This document shows positions 55,887-64,000 of a stretch of DNA of 64,000 nucleotides, in pieces (the first letter of the stretch is position 1; each line of letters begins with the position of its first letter). The DNA comes from Rubrivivax sp. (GTDB lineage Bacteria; Pseudomonadota; Gammaproteobacteria; Burkholderiales; Burkholderiaceae_C), in NCBI GenBank assembly GCA_020248915.1, contig JADCGP010000011.1, positions 1 through 64,000 on the forward strand, given 5' to 3'. The position numbers were made by a program, and so were the translations under genes. Under the pieces are notes generated by a model. That model ran no database searches. It was not told where the DNA came from and saw only the letters and a program-made list of their open reading frames with translations.

Positions 55887-56579
55887 TCACTCGAGCTTCC
55901 AGACGTAGGTGACGCGGCCGGTCAGCTTCTCGGCCTTGCCGTCGACGGTGCCGGGGGTCACGCCCTTCGTGCAGCCGCGCACCGCCTCGAGCGTCAGGCG
56001 GTCGAGCATCTTGTGCTCGCGGGTGGGGCCGGCCGAACGCTCGACCTGCGCATCGACGATGGCGCCGCGCTCGTCGGCCGTGTAGACGACGACCACCGTG
56101 CCGGTGACCTCGGCACGGCGCGCGGCGGCGCTGTACTCGGGCTTCTCGCAGATGTTGAAGTCCACGCGCGGCGCCACACGGACCGGCTCGCGCGGGGCGG
56201 GCGGGGCGGCTGGCGCCGGCGGTGCTGCCGGCGCGGGCGGCGGCGCGATCGTCACTGGCGCCGGGGGGGGCGGCGTCTGCACGGTGGTGATCGTCGGCGC
56301 CGGCGTCGGTGGCGGGTTGACGTTCACCTCGGGCGGCGGCACGAACGAGGGCGGCGGCGGCGCAAACTTCGGCGGCGGTGGCAGGTTCTCGGGCGGCGGC
56401 GGAGGAGGGGGCTTGTTCTCCTCGATGATCTTGGTCTCGATCGGGGCCTTGATCACCTCGACCATGCGCTGCGCCAGACCGGAGACCAAGGCCCAGCCCA
56501 ACAGCACGTGCAGGCCGACGACCATGCCGAAGCCGACCGCATGCCGCCCAGGGTTGCGTTGTTGTTGGGCGTAATCCAC
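55887..56579 (-). CDS. tonB: TonB family energy transducer
   Basis: This 230-residue protein is anchored by a single N-terminal helix (GFGMVVGLHVLLGWALVSGL). A long proline-rich span (about residues 57-135) can cross the periplasm. The TonB C-terminal domain follows (PEYSAAARRAEVTGTVVVVYTADERGAIVDAQV) and contacts outer-membrane receptors. The start is GTG with GGAGG six bases upstream. It is the first gene of the operon tonB-exbB-exbD-exbD-TPR. No Fur box or receptor gene was recognised nearby, so the transported nutrient is unknown. Confidence 0.92.
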   Translation of the reverse strand: MDYAQQQRNPGRHAVGFGMVVGLHVLLGWALVSGLAQRMVEVIKAPIETKIIEENKPPPPPPPENLPPPPKFAPPPPSFVPPPEVNVNPPPTPAPTITTVQTPPPPAPVTIAPPPAPAAPPAPAAPPAPREPVRVAPRVDFNICEKPEYSAAARRAEVTGTVVVVYTADERGAIVDAQVERSAGPTREHKMLDRLTLEAVRGCTKGVTPGTVDGKAEKLTGRVTYVWKLE

Positions 56580-56756
56580 TCACGTCCTCCAGTCGACCGC
56601 GCTCGCCGGCGCAAGGCTCCCAATGCGACATCTGCCGGAGCCGCCGCACGCCGTCGTGACCCGACTGCGCATGCGGGCTCCGTGGGGCGCGCCGCATGCC
56701 GCTCGGGCCGCGGCGCGGGACTATATCGCGAACGCCCCGCAGCAAGCCCGGGGGCA

Positions 56757-57749
56757 TCACCCTAGGTCGCGGGTGCCACCTTCCCGGGCCTGGGCCGCGG
56801 CCGCCGGCGGGGCGAGCCGGCCCAGTTCGCGGCAGCCGGCCTCGAGGACGTCGTCGGCATCGGCCTGCACCACGATCCGGTCGGACATCGAGCGCAGCCA
56901 GGTGAGTTGCCGCTTGGCCAGTTGCCTCGTCGCCGCGGCGCCGCGCTCGCGCAGGGCTTCGGGGGTCCCTTGCTCCAGCGCCTGCCAGGCCTGGCGGTAG
57001 CCCACGCAGCGCATCGAGGGCAGCCCGGGGTGCAGGTCGCCGCGCGCGCGAAGCCGTCGCACCTCGTCGAGCAGGCCGCCCTGGAGCATCGCGTCGAAGC
57101 GCTGCCCGATGCGGGCGTGCAGCCAGTCGCGCGAAGCCGGCTCCAGCGTCACCAGCGGCCAGGCCGCGCCCGGCGGCGTCGCAGCGCGGCCGGCCCCGCG
57201 CTGCCAGTGCGACAGCGGCCGCCCGGTGGCGCGCTGCACCTCCAGCGCGCGCTGGATGCGCTGCGCGTCGTTCGGCGCCAGGCGGGCCGCGGTGGCCGGG
57301 TCCGCCCGCGCCAGTTCCGCGTGCAGGGCAGGCCAGCCGCGCTCGGCCGCCTCGGCGTCGATCGCCGCGCGGATCGACGGGTCGGCCTGCGGCAGCGGGT
57401 CCAGGCCCTCGCGCAGGGCCTTGAAGTAGAGCATCGTGCCGCCCACCAGCAGCGGCAGCCGGCCGCGCGCGCGGATGGCCGCCACCGCTGCCGTCGCGTC
57501 GGCGACGAAGCGGGCCGCCGAGTACGCCTCGGCCGGGTCGAGGATGTCGATCAGGTGGTGCGCGACGGCGGCGCGCTCGGCCGCCTCGGGCTTGGCAGTG
57601 CCGATGTCCATGCCGCGATAGACCTGCGCCGAGTCGACGCTCACGATCTCGACATCGCCGCGGCGGGCCGCGAAGGCCAGCGCCAGCGCGCTCTTGCCGC
57701 TCGCGGTCGGGCCCGCGAGGCACAGCGCCGCGGCCGTGCCGACCTTCAT
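56757..57749 (-). CDS. miaA: tRNA dimethylallyltransferase
   Basis: This 330-residue enzyme adds a dimethylallyl group to A37 of tRNAs reading codons that begin with U. The nucleotide-binding loop [12 protein letters not shown] (residues 13-24), [28 protein letters not shown] and the C-terminal [16 protein letters not shown] segment are typical, and length is standard. The ATG overlaps the stop of the MFS gene (ATGA), so it is the second gene of a two-gene unit. hfq, its common neighbour in enterobacteria, is not here. Confidence 0.95.
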   Translation of the reverse strand: MKVGTAAALCLAGPTASGKSALALAFAARRGDVEIVSVDSAQVYRGMDIGTAKPEAAERAAVAHHLIDILDPAEAYSAARFVADATAAVAAIRARGRLPLLVGGTMLYFKALREGLDPLPQADPSIRAAIDAEAAERGWPALHAELARADPATAARLAPNDAQRIQRALEVQRATGRPLSHWQRGAGRAATPPGAAWPLVTLEPASRDWLHARIGQRFDAMLQGGLLDEVRRLRARGDLHPGLPSMRCVGYRQAWQALEQGTPEALRERGAAATRQLAKRQLTWLRSMSDRIVVQADADDVLEAGCRELGRLAPPAAAAQAREGGTRDLG

Positions 57750-58963
57750 CGCAGGCGCCGCACCAGCGTCCAGGCCACGGTGCAGGTGATCACGGACCAC
57801 AGGCCGACGCCCAGCGCGTAGGCGATCACGCCGTCCTGCAGCGCGCGACCCAGCCACAGCCCGATCGCGAAGGCCGTCATCGCCAGCACGCATCCGGCCA
57901 GCGCCGCGGCGGCGCCGGCCGCGTGCGGGAACGGTCCCACCGCAGCCGCCTGCCCGCAGGGCTGGTGCAGCCCGTGACCGAAGCAGTACAGCCACTGCGG
58001 CACGAGCAGCGCCCAGGCCGAGTGCACGCCGGCCAGCGCCAGCGCCGCCATCGACGCGCCGCCGGCCAGCGTGAACCAGCCGCCGCGGCCGACGGCAGCG
58101 ACCACGCCGTGGCGCGCCACCCAGCGCCGGCAGGCGAAGGTGCCCGCGAGGTAGGCCAGCGAACCGCTGCCCATCGCCGCGCCGTAGACCAGCGGCGACA
58201 GGCCGAGCCGGTCGATGAACACGAACGAGGAACCGGCCAGGATCACGAAGAGGCCGCCGTAGGTCGCCGAGATCAGCAGGGTCCAGGCCACGAACACGGG
58301 GTGGCGCGCGATCGCGATCCACTGGCGCAGCAGCGGGCCGGGCGCGGTGGCGCGCGGGTTGAGCCGCGGCGCCGTCTCCGGCAGTCGCCACGCCACCCAG
58401 GCCAGCGTCACCGCCCCGGCCAGGGCCACCAGCGCCAGCGCCGCGCGCCATCCGAACCAGGTCACGGCCACGGCGCCCAGCGCCGGCCCGAGCAGCGCGA
58501 TGACCGCCAGCCCGGACAGGCCGAGCGACATCACCTGGGCGCCCTCGTGGGGCTCGTACAGGTCGCGCACCAGGGCGCGCGCGCAGACCACCGCTGCCGC
58601 CAGCGCCACGCCCTGCACCGCGCGGCAGGCCACGAGGGTCTCGATGCCGGGAGCCAGCACCGCACCGAGCGCCGCCAGCGTGTACAGCGCGAGCCCGAGC
58701 AGCAGCACCGGGCGGCGCCCGATGCGGTCGGCCACCGGACCCCACGCGAGCTGGGCGATGCCGAAGGACAGGATCAGCACCGACATCGTCAGCTGGGCCT
58801 GCGCCAGCGGCGCGCCGAGCGCGCGCGTCAGCGCGGGCAGTGCGGGCAGGAACACGTCGGTGGCCACCGGCTGCAGGCCCAGCAGCAGCGCCAGCGCCAG
58901 GGCGGCGCGCCGGCGCGCGAGGCGGGCTGGCGGCGCGGCTGCGGCGGACAGAGGGGACGGCAT
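57746..58963 (-). CDS. MFS multidrug transporter, Bcr/CflA family
   Basis: This 405-residue inner-membrane protein has twelve hydrophobic helices. The TM1 motif [21 protein letters not shown] and the loop motif [22 protein letters not shown] (motif A) are those of the Bcr/CflA (DHA1) drug:proton antiporters. The amphipathic second repeat begins near residue 210. Substrate is not predictable. It is translationally coupled to miaA. Upstream lies a 107-base gap to the pseudouridine synthase gene on the same strand. Confidence 0.9.
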   Translation of the reverse strand: MPSPLSAAAAPPARLARRRAALALALLLGLQPVATDVFLPALPALTRALGAPLAQAQLTMSVLILSFGIAQLAWGPVADRIGRRPVLLLGLALYTLAALGAVLAPGIETLVACRAVQGVALAAAVVCARALVRDLYEPHEGAQVMSLGLSGLAVIALLGPALGAVAVTWFGWRAALALVALAGAVTLAWVAWRLPETAPRLNPRATAPGPLLRQWIAIARHPVFVAWTLLISATYGGLFVILAGSSFVFIDRLGLSPLVYGAAMGSGSLAYLAGTFACRRWVARHGVVAAVGRGGWFTLAGGASMAALALAGVHSAWALLVPQWLYCFGHGLHQPCGQAAAVGPFPHAAGAAAALAGCVLAMTAFAIGLWLGRALQDGVIAYALGVGLWSVITCTVAWTLVRRLR

Positions 58964-59070
58964 CGCGCGGCGAGGTTAGCAGGGCCGGTCGCGCCTGCCG
59001 CGCGCTCGGCGGGCCGCGCGCCGCAGGGCAGCCGCCAGCGCGCGGCCCACCGCGCGCCGATGCGCCCGTC

Positions 59071-59847
59071 TCAGGCGAACCGCTCGTGCGCGCCCAGCAG
59101 CCGCCAGCGCCCCGGCGGCAGCGGGCCCAGCACGATGCTGCCGATGCGCACGCGCTTGAGCGCCAGCACGTCGAAGCCGACGAGGTCGCACATGCGCCGG
59201 ATCTGGCGCTTGCGGCCCTCGCGCAGCACGAAGCGCAGCTGGTCCTCGTTGGCCCAGCTCACCCGTGCCGGGCGCAGCGCGACGCCGTCCAGCACCAGGC
59301 CGTGGCGCAGCCGCTCGAGCAGTTCGGGCCCGGCCGGGCCGGGGCCGCGGTGCCGCACCCGCACCAGGTACTCCTTCTCGACCCGCGAGTCCTCGCCGAT
59401 CAGCTGCCGCGCCACGCGCCCGTCCTGCGTCAGCACCAGCAGGCCGGTGCTGTCGATGTCGAGCCGTCCCGCCGGTGCCAGGCCGCGCAGCGCAGCCGGG
59501 TGCGACGGCAGCGGCGCGCGGTCCTCGGCCCAGCGGTTTGCAGGCGTCACCAGTGTGGCGGCGGGCTGGTGGCCGTCCTCGGCCTGCCCGCTGACGTAGC
59601 CCACCGGCTTGTGCAGCAGAACGGTCACCCGTCGCGACTGCTCGCGGCGCGCGCGCGGGTCGATCTCGATCCGCGCGTCGGTCGCGGCGCGCTGGCCGAG
59701 CACGGCAATGGCGCCATCGACGCGCACCCAGCCGGCCTCGATCCACTCGTCGGCCTCGCGCCGCGAAGCCAGTCCGCGCTCCGTGATCAGCTTGGACACG
59801 CGCACGCCTTCGGTGGAGCGCGGCGGGGGAAGGGAGCGTTCGGTCAC
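59071..59847 (-). CDS. RsuA/RluB/RluF-family rRNA pseudouridine synthase
   Basis: This 258-residue protein has an N-terminal S4 RNA-binding domain ([29 protein letters not shown]) and a pseudouridine synthase domain. The catalytic Asp lies in [17 protein letters not shown], and the conserved [10 protein letters not shown] and [16 protein letters not shown] motifs are present. The HKPVGYVSG form resembles RluF-type enzymes acting on 23S rRNA U2604. The start is probably GTG 59847; an in-frame GTG a few codons later is an alternative. It is divergent from the Sel1-repeat gene, with 45 bases between starts. Confidence 0.87.
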   Translation of the reverse strand: MTERSLPPPRSTEGVRVSKLITERGLASRREADEWIEAGWVRVDGAIAVLGQRAATDARIEIDPRARREQSRRVTVLLHKPVGYVSGQAEDGHQPAATLVTPANRWAEDRAPLPSHPAALRGLAPAGRLDIDSTGLLVLTQDGRVARQLIGEDSRVEKEYLVRVRHRGPGPAGPELLERLRHGLVLDGVALRPARVSWANEDQLRFVLREGRKRQIRRMCDLVGFDVLALKRVRIGSIVLGPLPPGRWRLLGAHERFA

Positions 59848-59892
59848 GGCCGTGATTGGAGCACGCGGCGCGCAGCGGCTATCGTCGGCGCC

Positions 59893-60636
59893 ATGCAACG
59901 TTCGCCCCTCGCTCCAGGACCGCGGCGCGGCGCCGCGCCGGCGGCCCTGGCGGCCGCGGTGCTGGCCCTGTGGCTGGTGGCGCCGGCACCGCCCGCGGCG
60001 GCCGAGCCCGGGGCCGGCGCGCCCGCCGCGAGCCTGCCCTCTCCGCGCCAGCAGGCGCGGCTGGACGCGGCGGTGGCGGCCCATGCCGCCGGGCGCCACG
60101 AGCAGGCGCGCCAGTCCTTCGAGGCCCTGGCGCGGGAGGATGTGCCCGCCGCGCTGCACAACCTGGGCGTGATGCACCTGCGCCGCGAACTGCCTCGGCC
60201 CGATCCTGCGCTTGCGCAGCGGCTGCTGGCGCGGGCCGCGGAGCTCGGCTTCGTCACCTCGATGTTCGCGCTCGGGCAGGCCCTCGAGGACGGTGCCTTC
60301 GGCAGCCGCGACCTCGTGCAGGCCTGCGACTGGTACGAGCAGGCGGCGCGCCGCGGCAGCGTCGAGGGCCAGATCGCGATCGGCACCGCCCACTACCTGG
60401 GACGCGGCCGCGCGCGTGACCCGGCCGCCGCACTGCCCTGGTACAGGCTGGCCGCGCAGGCGGGCGATGTCGGTGCGATGTACCTCGTGGCGGCGATGTA
60501 CGAGACCGGCGACGGCGTGCTGCGCGACCTGCGCCTGGCCCGCTTCTGGTACGCCGCCGCCGCGCGCGCGGGCGACGAGGCCGCCCCGGGCAAGGTCCGC
60601 GAGATCGATGCCCGGCTCGCGTCTCAGCCGGGATAG
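59893..60636 (+). CDS. secreted Sel1-like repeat protein
   Basis: This 247-residue protein has an N-terminal signal (hydrophobic residues ~15-36, ending PPAAA). Three or four Sel1-type helix pairs follow in the C-terminal half: [57 protein letters not shown], and [26 protein letters not shown]. Sel1 repeats mediate protein-protein contacts, here in the periplasm. Specific partners are unknown. It converges with the DUF493 gene with only 27 bases between stops. Confidence 0.82.
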   Translation: MQRSPLAPGPRRGAAPAALAAAVLALWLVAPAPPAAAEPGAGAPAASLPSPRQQARLDAAVAAHAAGRHEQARQSFEALAREDVPAALHNLGVMHLRRELPRPDPALAQRLLARAAELGFVTSMFALGQALEDGAFGSRDLVQACDWYEQAARRGSVEGQIAIGTAHYLGRGRARDPAAALPWYRLAAQAGDVGAMYLVAAMYETGDGVLRDLRLARFWYAAAARAGDEAAPGKVREIDARLASQPG

Positions 60637-60663
60637 GCCCTGCCTGCCAGACCCCCGGGGGCG

Positions 60664-60939
60664 CTACAGCACCACCTTGACCATCGGGTGCGTGGACAGC
60701 GTGCGGTACAGCTCGTCGAGCTGCTCCCGGCTGGTGGCGGTGATCGTGATCGTCAGGCCGAGGTAGTTGCCCGCGCGGCTCGGCCGCCGCTCGACGGAGG
60801 CGGGGTCGAATCCCGGGTCGAAGCGCTGCGCGACGGCCACGATCGCGGCCTCGAAGCCCTCGACATGCGCGCCCATCACCTTGATCGGGAACGCGCTCGG
60901 GTAATCGATTCGGCTCTGCTCGGCGGGGAGGTCGGGCAT
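60664..60939 (-). CDS. DUF493 (YbeD/UPF0250) family protein
   Basis: This 91-residue, single-domain ferredoxin-like-fold protein matches DUF493: YPSAFPIKVMGAHVEGFEAAIVAVAQRF near the start, and LGLTITITATSREQLDELYRTLSTHPMVKVVL at the end. Members are usually found just before lipB-lipA in proteobacteria and are suspected to be regulatory. Here lipB and lipA are not next to it, and the gene is followed by a Sel1-repeat protein. It lies 71 bases after the D-amino-acid aminotransferase gene on the same strand. Confidence 0.9.
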   Translation of the reverse strand: MPDLPAEQSRIDYPSAFPIKVMGAHVEGFEAAIVAVAQRFDPGFDPASVERRPSRAGNYLGLTITITATSREQLDELYRTLSTHPMVKVVL

Positions 60940-61010
60940 GGCGCTTCGTGCCGGCAGGCAGGGGGACGGGCGGTAGCGCAAGGCAGGCCGGCGCGGCGCC
61001 GGCGCCGCGC

Positions 61011-61877
61011 TCAGATCGACATCGTGCGCTTGGCCTGCTGGTAGGCCTCGTACAGCCGCGCGTACACCGGGCCCGGCCGCCCACGCAACGCCCCGTGGCC
61101 CACGGCCTCGCCGTCGAGGCGGGTCACCGGCAGGATTTCCTTGGTGGCCGAGGACAGCATCACCTCGTCGGCGGCGCGCACGTCGGCCTCGGAGATGGGG
61201 CGCAGGTTGTAGGCGATCCCGACCTCCTGGCACAGCTCGTGCAGCAGTTCGACGCGGATGCCCTCCAGCACGTGCTCGCTCCTGGGCGGGCCGAGCAGCG
61301 CGCCCTCGTGCGCGATCCAGACGTTGCAGGCCGCGGCCTCGGTGAGCATGCCGTCGCGGAACATGATGGTCTCGGCCGCGCCGTGGTCGGCCGACATCTG
61401 CCGCGACAGCACGTTGCCCAGCAGGCTGGTGCTCTTGATGTCGCCGCGCTCCCAGCGGAAGTCGCGCGCGGTGATGCAGGCCACCCCGTGGTGGCGCTGC
61501 TCGGCCGTGGGCGGCTTCATCGGGTTGGTCATCGCGAACACCGTGGGCGCGATGCCGGTGGGCATCACGTGGTCGCGGGGCGCGACCCCGCGCGTGACCT
61601 GCAGGTACACGACCTGATCCTCGGCCGGCTCGCGCTCGACCAGCGCGCGGACCAGCGCCAGCCACTCGTCGCGGGTGTGCGGGTTCGCAATCCTGATCTT
61701 GGCCAGCGAGCGCGTCAGCCGGGCGATGTGCTCGTCGAAGCGGAAGATGCGGCGGCCGTAGACCGGGGCGACGTCGTAGACGCCGTCGCCGAAGATGAAG
61801 CCGCGGTCCAGCACGCTGACCTTGGCCTCGGAGACGCGGGAGTACTCGCCGTTCAGGTAGCAGGGGGCGTCGTGCAT
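61011..61877 (-). CDS. dat: D-amino acid aminotransferase (class IV PLP enzyme)
   Basis: This 288-residue PLP enzyme moves the amino group between D-amino acids and 2-oxo acids. The PLP lysine is Lys148 in RGDIKSTSLLGN. DRGFIFGDGVYDVAPVY (residues 25-40), YLQVTRGVAPRDHV, and TEAAACNVWIAHEG (phosphate-binding) are typical of class IV, and the YLQVTRG form is close to D-alanine transaminases. The likely start is ATG 61877 (MHDAPCYLNGEY). D-glutamate or D-alanine made here would serve peptidoglycan synthesis, and a D,D-carboxypeptidase gene is two genes upstream. Confidence 0.88.
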   Translation of the reverse strand: MHDAPCYLNGEYSRVSEAKVSVLDRGFIFGDGVYDVAPVYGRRIFRFDEHIARLTRSLAKIRIANPHTRDEWLALVRALVEREPAEDQVVYLQVTRGVAPRDHVMPTGIAPTVFAMTNPMKPPTAEQRHHGVACITARDFRWERGDIKSTSLLGNVLSRQMSADHGAAETIMFRDGMLTEAAACNVWIAHEGALLGPPRSEHVLEGIRVELLHELCQEVGIAYNLRPISEADVRAADEVMLSSATKEILPVTRLDGEAVGHGALRGRPGPVYARLYEAYQQAKRTMSI

Positions 61878-61938
61878 GGCATTGAGGTGGGGCGGGCGCG
61901 GTGATTCTGGCACGCGCCTCGCCGCCGGGCCCGGCGCT

Positions 61939-62823
61939 TCAGGTCGCGGGCTTGTCCGACTTGGCCTTCAGGTTGTCCTGCAGTTCCTTGCTCATCGGCG
62001 CGCCGAGGTTCACGCCCCTTGGGGGAATCGGCGACTGGAACCACTTCGAATAGAGGCGCGCGAACTCGCCGCTGTCCATCAGCCTGGCCAGGACGCCGTC
62101 GACCAGGGACTTGAACGAAGGATCGTCACGGCGCAGCATGATCGCGTAAGGCTCGACCTGTATGGCGTCGCCCACCACGGCGAGATCGGCCGGGTTGGCG
62201 CTGCTCGCGCGCAGGCCGTACAGCAGGATGTCGTCCATCGCGAAAGCGTCGGCACGGCCGCTCTGGACCAGCAGCGCGCTCTCCGCGTGGTCCTTGGCCC
62301 CGATCAGGTCGAAGCCGAGCTTCTGCTCCTCGTTGAGGGTGCGCATGATGCGGAAGTTCGTCGTGCCGGTCGTCGAGACGACCGTCTTGCCCTTCAGGTC
62401 CGCCAGCGACCTGATCGGCGAGTTCGCCTTCACCAGCAGCCGGGTGCCGGTGTAGAAGTAGTTGGTGGCGAAGGCCACCTGCTTGCCGCGGTCGCTGTTG
62501 TTGGTGGTGCTGCCGCACTCGACGTCGATCGTGCCGTTGACCAGCAGCGGGATCCGGTTGGCCGACGTCACGGACTGGGTGGCCACCTTCAGATCGGCGC
62601 GCCCGGTCACTCGGCGCACCTCATCGACGATGCGCTGGCAGATCTCCCAGCCGAACCCGGTGGGCTGTGCCTTGTCGTCCAGATACGAGAACGGGATCGA
62701 CGACTCGCGGTACGCGACCGTGATCGTGCCGCTGGTCTTGACCTTGTCCAGGGTCTGTGCCGGTGCGGAGGTCGCGAACAGCGCGGCGGAAAGCGCCGCC
62801 GCGGGCAGCAGGAAGGTGCGCAT
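61939..62823 (-). CDS. amino-acid ABC transporter periplasmic substrate-binding protein (GltI-like)
   Basis: This 294-residue protein has a signal peptide (residues 1-22) and a type II periplasmic binding fold. Family segments are KVKTSGTITVAYRESSIPFSYLDD, LVNGTIDVECGSTTNNSDRGKQVAFATNYF (the glutamate/aspartate-binding hallmark), and LADLKGKTVVSTTGTTN. The likely ligand is glutamate or aspartate. No permease or ATPase gene is adjacent, so it works with components encoded elsewhere or acts alone. It sits between the D,D-carboxypeptidase and the aminotransferase genes. Confidence 0.9.
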   Translation of the reverse strand: MRTFLLPAAALSAALFATSAPAQTLDKVKTSGTITVAYRESSIPFSYLDDKAQPTGFGWEICQRIVDEVRRVTGRADLKVATQSVTSANRIPLLVNGTIDVECGSTTNNSDRGKQVAFATNYFYTGTRLLVKANSPIRSLADLKGKTVVSTTGTTNFRIMRTLNEEQKLGFDLIGAKDHAESALLVQSGRADAFAMDDILLYGLRASSANPADLAVVGDAIQVEPYAIMLRRDDPSFKSLVDGVLARLMDSGEFARLYSKWFQSPIPPRGVNLGAPMSKELQDNLKAKSDKPAT

Positions 62824-62945
62824 GGATGCTCCTGAGGGTGCTTGGGGGGCCGGGGGATCGGGGGGGCGCGCGCGATGACCGCGCGGGCCCAAGGATACGT
62901 CCGGCGGCTGGCCGCGCCGCCGGGCCCTGCCGTGGCACCGCCCGT

Positions 62946-64000
62946 TCAGCGGATCCACAGCCGCACGGCGTCCCAGGTGCGGCCGAAGAAGCCCGCCAGC
63001 GGCACCGCCTGCTGCGCGACCAGCGGCACGGTGGCCACTGCGGCACCGCCGGCGGTGGTGACCTTGATCGTGCCGACGCGCTGGCCGGCGACCAGCGGGG
63101 CCAGCAGCGGCTCGGTGCGCTCGACCGCGGTCCGCAGCTTGTCGCCCTCGCCCTTGGGCACCGACACCCACAGGCCGCCGCCGGGAGTCTCGGCCACCAG
63201 CGACACCTCGCGCGCCTCGCCTTTCCATACCGGTGCGCTGACGATGGTTCTGCCGGGTTCGAACAGGCGCACCGCGTCCCAGGCCGTCCAGCCCCAGTTC
63301 AGCAGCTTCTGGCTCTCGCTGGCGCGCGCCTCGCGCGAGTCGGTGCCCAGCACCACCGACAGCAGCCGGCGCTGCCCGCCGGGAGTGGCGCGCGCGCTGC
63401 TGGCCACCAGGCAATAGCCGGCGGACTCGGTGTAGCCGGTCTTCATGCCGTCGACGCTCGGGTCGCGGCCCAGCAGCAGGTTGCGGTTGTCCTGACGGAT
63501 GTTGTTGTAGGTGTACTGCCGGATCGCGTAGAGCGGGTAGAACTGCGGGTGCTCGCGGATGACGCGCGCGGCCACGGCCGCGACGTCGCGCGCGCTGCTG
63601 TGGTGCCCGCTCTCGGACATGCCGGTGACGTTGCGGAACTGGGTGTTCTTCAGGCCCCAGGCCTGGGCCTGCCGGTTCATCGCGGCGACGAAGTTCTCCA
63701 CCGAGCCGGACACGCCTTCGGCCAGCGCCACCGCCGCGTCGTTGCCGCTCTGCACGATCAGCCCGCGCAGCAGTTCGCTCACCTTGGGCTGCATCGTCGG
63801 GTCGATGAACATCACCGACGCGCCGCCCTTGCGCTCGTCCCACGCGCGTCGGCTCACCGGCAGCGTCTGCTCGAGATCGAGCTTGCGGTCGCGGATCGCG
63901 TTGAAGACGAGATGGGCCGTCATCAGCTTGGTCAGCGAGGCGGGGTCGGCCTGCTGGTCGGCGCCGCGCTCCGCAAGCACCTGGTCGCTGGCGAGGTCGA
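62946..64000 (-). CDS. D-alanyl-D-alanine carboxypeptidase (PBP5/6 type), 5' end outside window
   Basis: This is the C-terminal 351 or more residues of a low-molecular-weight penicillin-binding protein; the frame stays open to the window edge. The catalytic SxxK motif is SLTK (ASLTKLM), SxN is SGN (VQSGNDAAVALAEG), and KTG is in VDGMKTGYTESAGYCLVASS. A PBP5-type C-terminal beta domain and the final amphipathic anchor GFFGRTWDAVRLWIR follow. It trims the terminal D-Ala from peptidoglycan pentapeptides in the periplasm. The signal peptide and first residues are beyond base 64000. Confidence 0.93.
   Translation of the reverse strand, partial: DLASDQVLAERGADQQADPASLTKLMTAHLVFNAIRDRKLDLEQTLPVSRRAWDERKGGASVMFIDPTMQPKVSELLRGLIVQSGNDAAVALAEGVSGSVENFVAAMNRQAQAWGLKNTQFRNVTGMSESGHHSSARDVAAVAARVIREHPQFYPLYAIRQYTYNNIRQDNRNLLLGRDPSVDGMKTGYTESAGYCLVASSARATPGGQRRLLSVVLGTDSREARASESQKLLNWGWTAWDAVRLFEPGRTIVSAPVWKGEAREVSLVAETPGGGLWVSVPKGEGDKLRTAVERTEPLLAPLVAGQRVGTIKVTTAGGAAVATVPLVAQQAVPLAGFFGRTWDAVRLWIR

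Noticed and set aside
55887-56579. The proline-rich DNA of tonB as a tandem repeat array.
   Set aside because: It is low-complexity coding for the periplasm-spanning TonB rod rather than a regular repeat.
56580-56756. A Fur box upstream of tonB.
   Set aside because: No sequence resembling the 19-bp Fur consensus was found in the interval.

Overview
This is a very GC-rich chromosomal window. Gene content points to a betaproteobacterium of the order Burkholderiales, probably near the Rubrivivax/Leptothrix/Methylibium group. The evidence for this is a PEP-CTERM protein with a PrsT-type lipoprotein, Edd/Eda sugar catabolism, a benzoyl-CoA-type aromatic cluster, and a tonB-exbB-exbD-exbD-TPR operon. 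This is inference from gene families; there is no rRNA or tRNA in the window. Genes are packed tightly, and no gene-free stretch exceeds 300 bases.

Layout. 0-6.4 kb: the tail of an IS630-type transposase, an acyl-CoA ligase, a sodium-dependent bicarbonate permease (sbtA type) divergent from a NhaR-like LysR regulator, and parC. 6.6-10.3 kb: a PrsT-like TPR lipoprotein and a PEP-CTERM protein with a possible Cys/Gln thioester domain. 10.6-14.3 kb: dsbB, a RidA-family gene and comEC. 14.4-24.1 kb: five genes encoding transglutaminase-like, circularly permuted ATP-grasp and alpha-E proteins, the predicted amidoligase/peptide-tagging system whose product is unknown. A small secreted Lys-rich protein and a lytic transglycosylase follow. 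25.6-29.7 kb: a TgpA-like transglutaminase, a DUF58 protein and a MoxR ATPase. 29.8-32.9 kb: a histone-deacetylase-family hydrolase, an MscS channel and an EamA transporter. 32.9-39.9 kb: a seven-gene operon of a Ca2+/Na+ antiporter plus MrpAB-C-D-E-F-G Na+/H+ antiporter, with every junction overlapping. 40-42 kb: pdxH, a MobA-like nucleotidyltransferase and a ChaC-like cyclotransferase. 42.3-44.9 kb: edd-eda under a promoter whose 17-bp spacer is a HexR-type palindrome. 44.9-47.7 kb: gloA, a TMEM165-type transporter, an SDR and a metallo-hydrolase. 47.8-52.7 kb: a salicylyl-/2-aminobenzoyl-CoA monooxygenase cluster with a MarR regulator. 52.7-56.6 kb: the TonB energy-transduction operon. 56.8-60.6 kb: miaA, an MFS exporter, an rRNA pseudouridine synthase and a Sel1-repeat protein. 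60.7-64 kb: a DUF493 protein, a D-amino-acid aminotransferase, an amino-acid-binding protein and a D,D-carboxypeptidase cut by the window end.

How the parts work together. Three themes stand out. The first is sodium economy: bicarbonate/Na+ symport, Mrp Na+/H+ antiport and Ca2+/Na+ exchange. The second is peptide and cell-wall chemistry: three kinds of transglutaminase-like protein, ATP-grasp ligases, lytic transglycosylase, D-amino-acid transaminase and D,D-carboxypeptidase. The third is CoA-dependent aromatic and fatty acid degradation. The 14.4-24.1 kb cluster is the best candidate for an undescribed biochemical system, because the domains are recognisable but substrate and product are not known.
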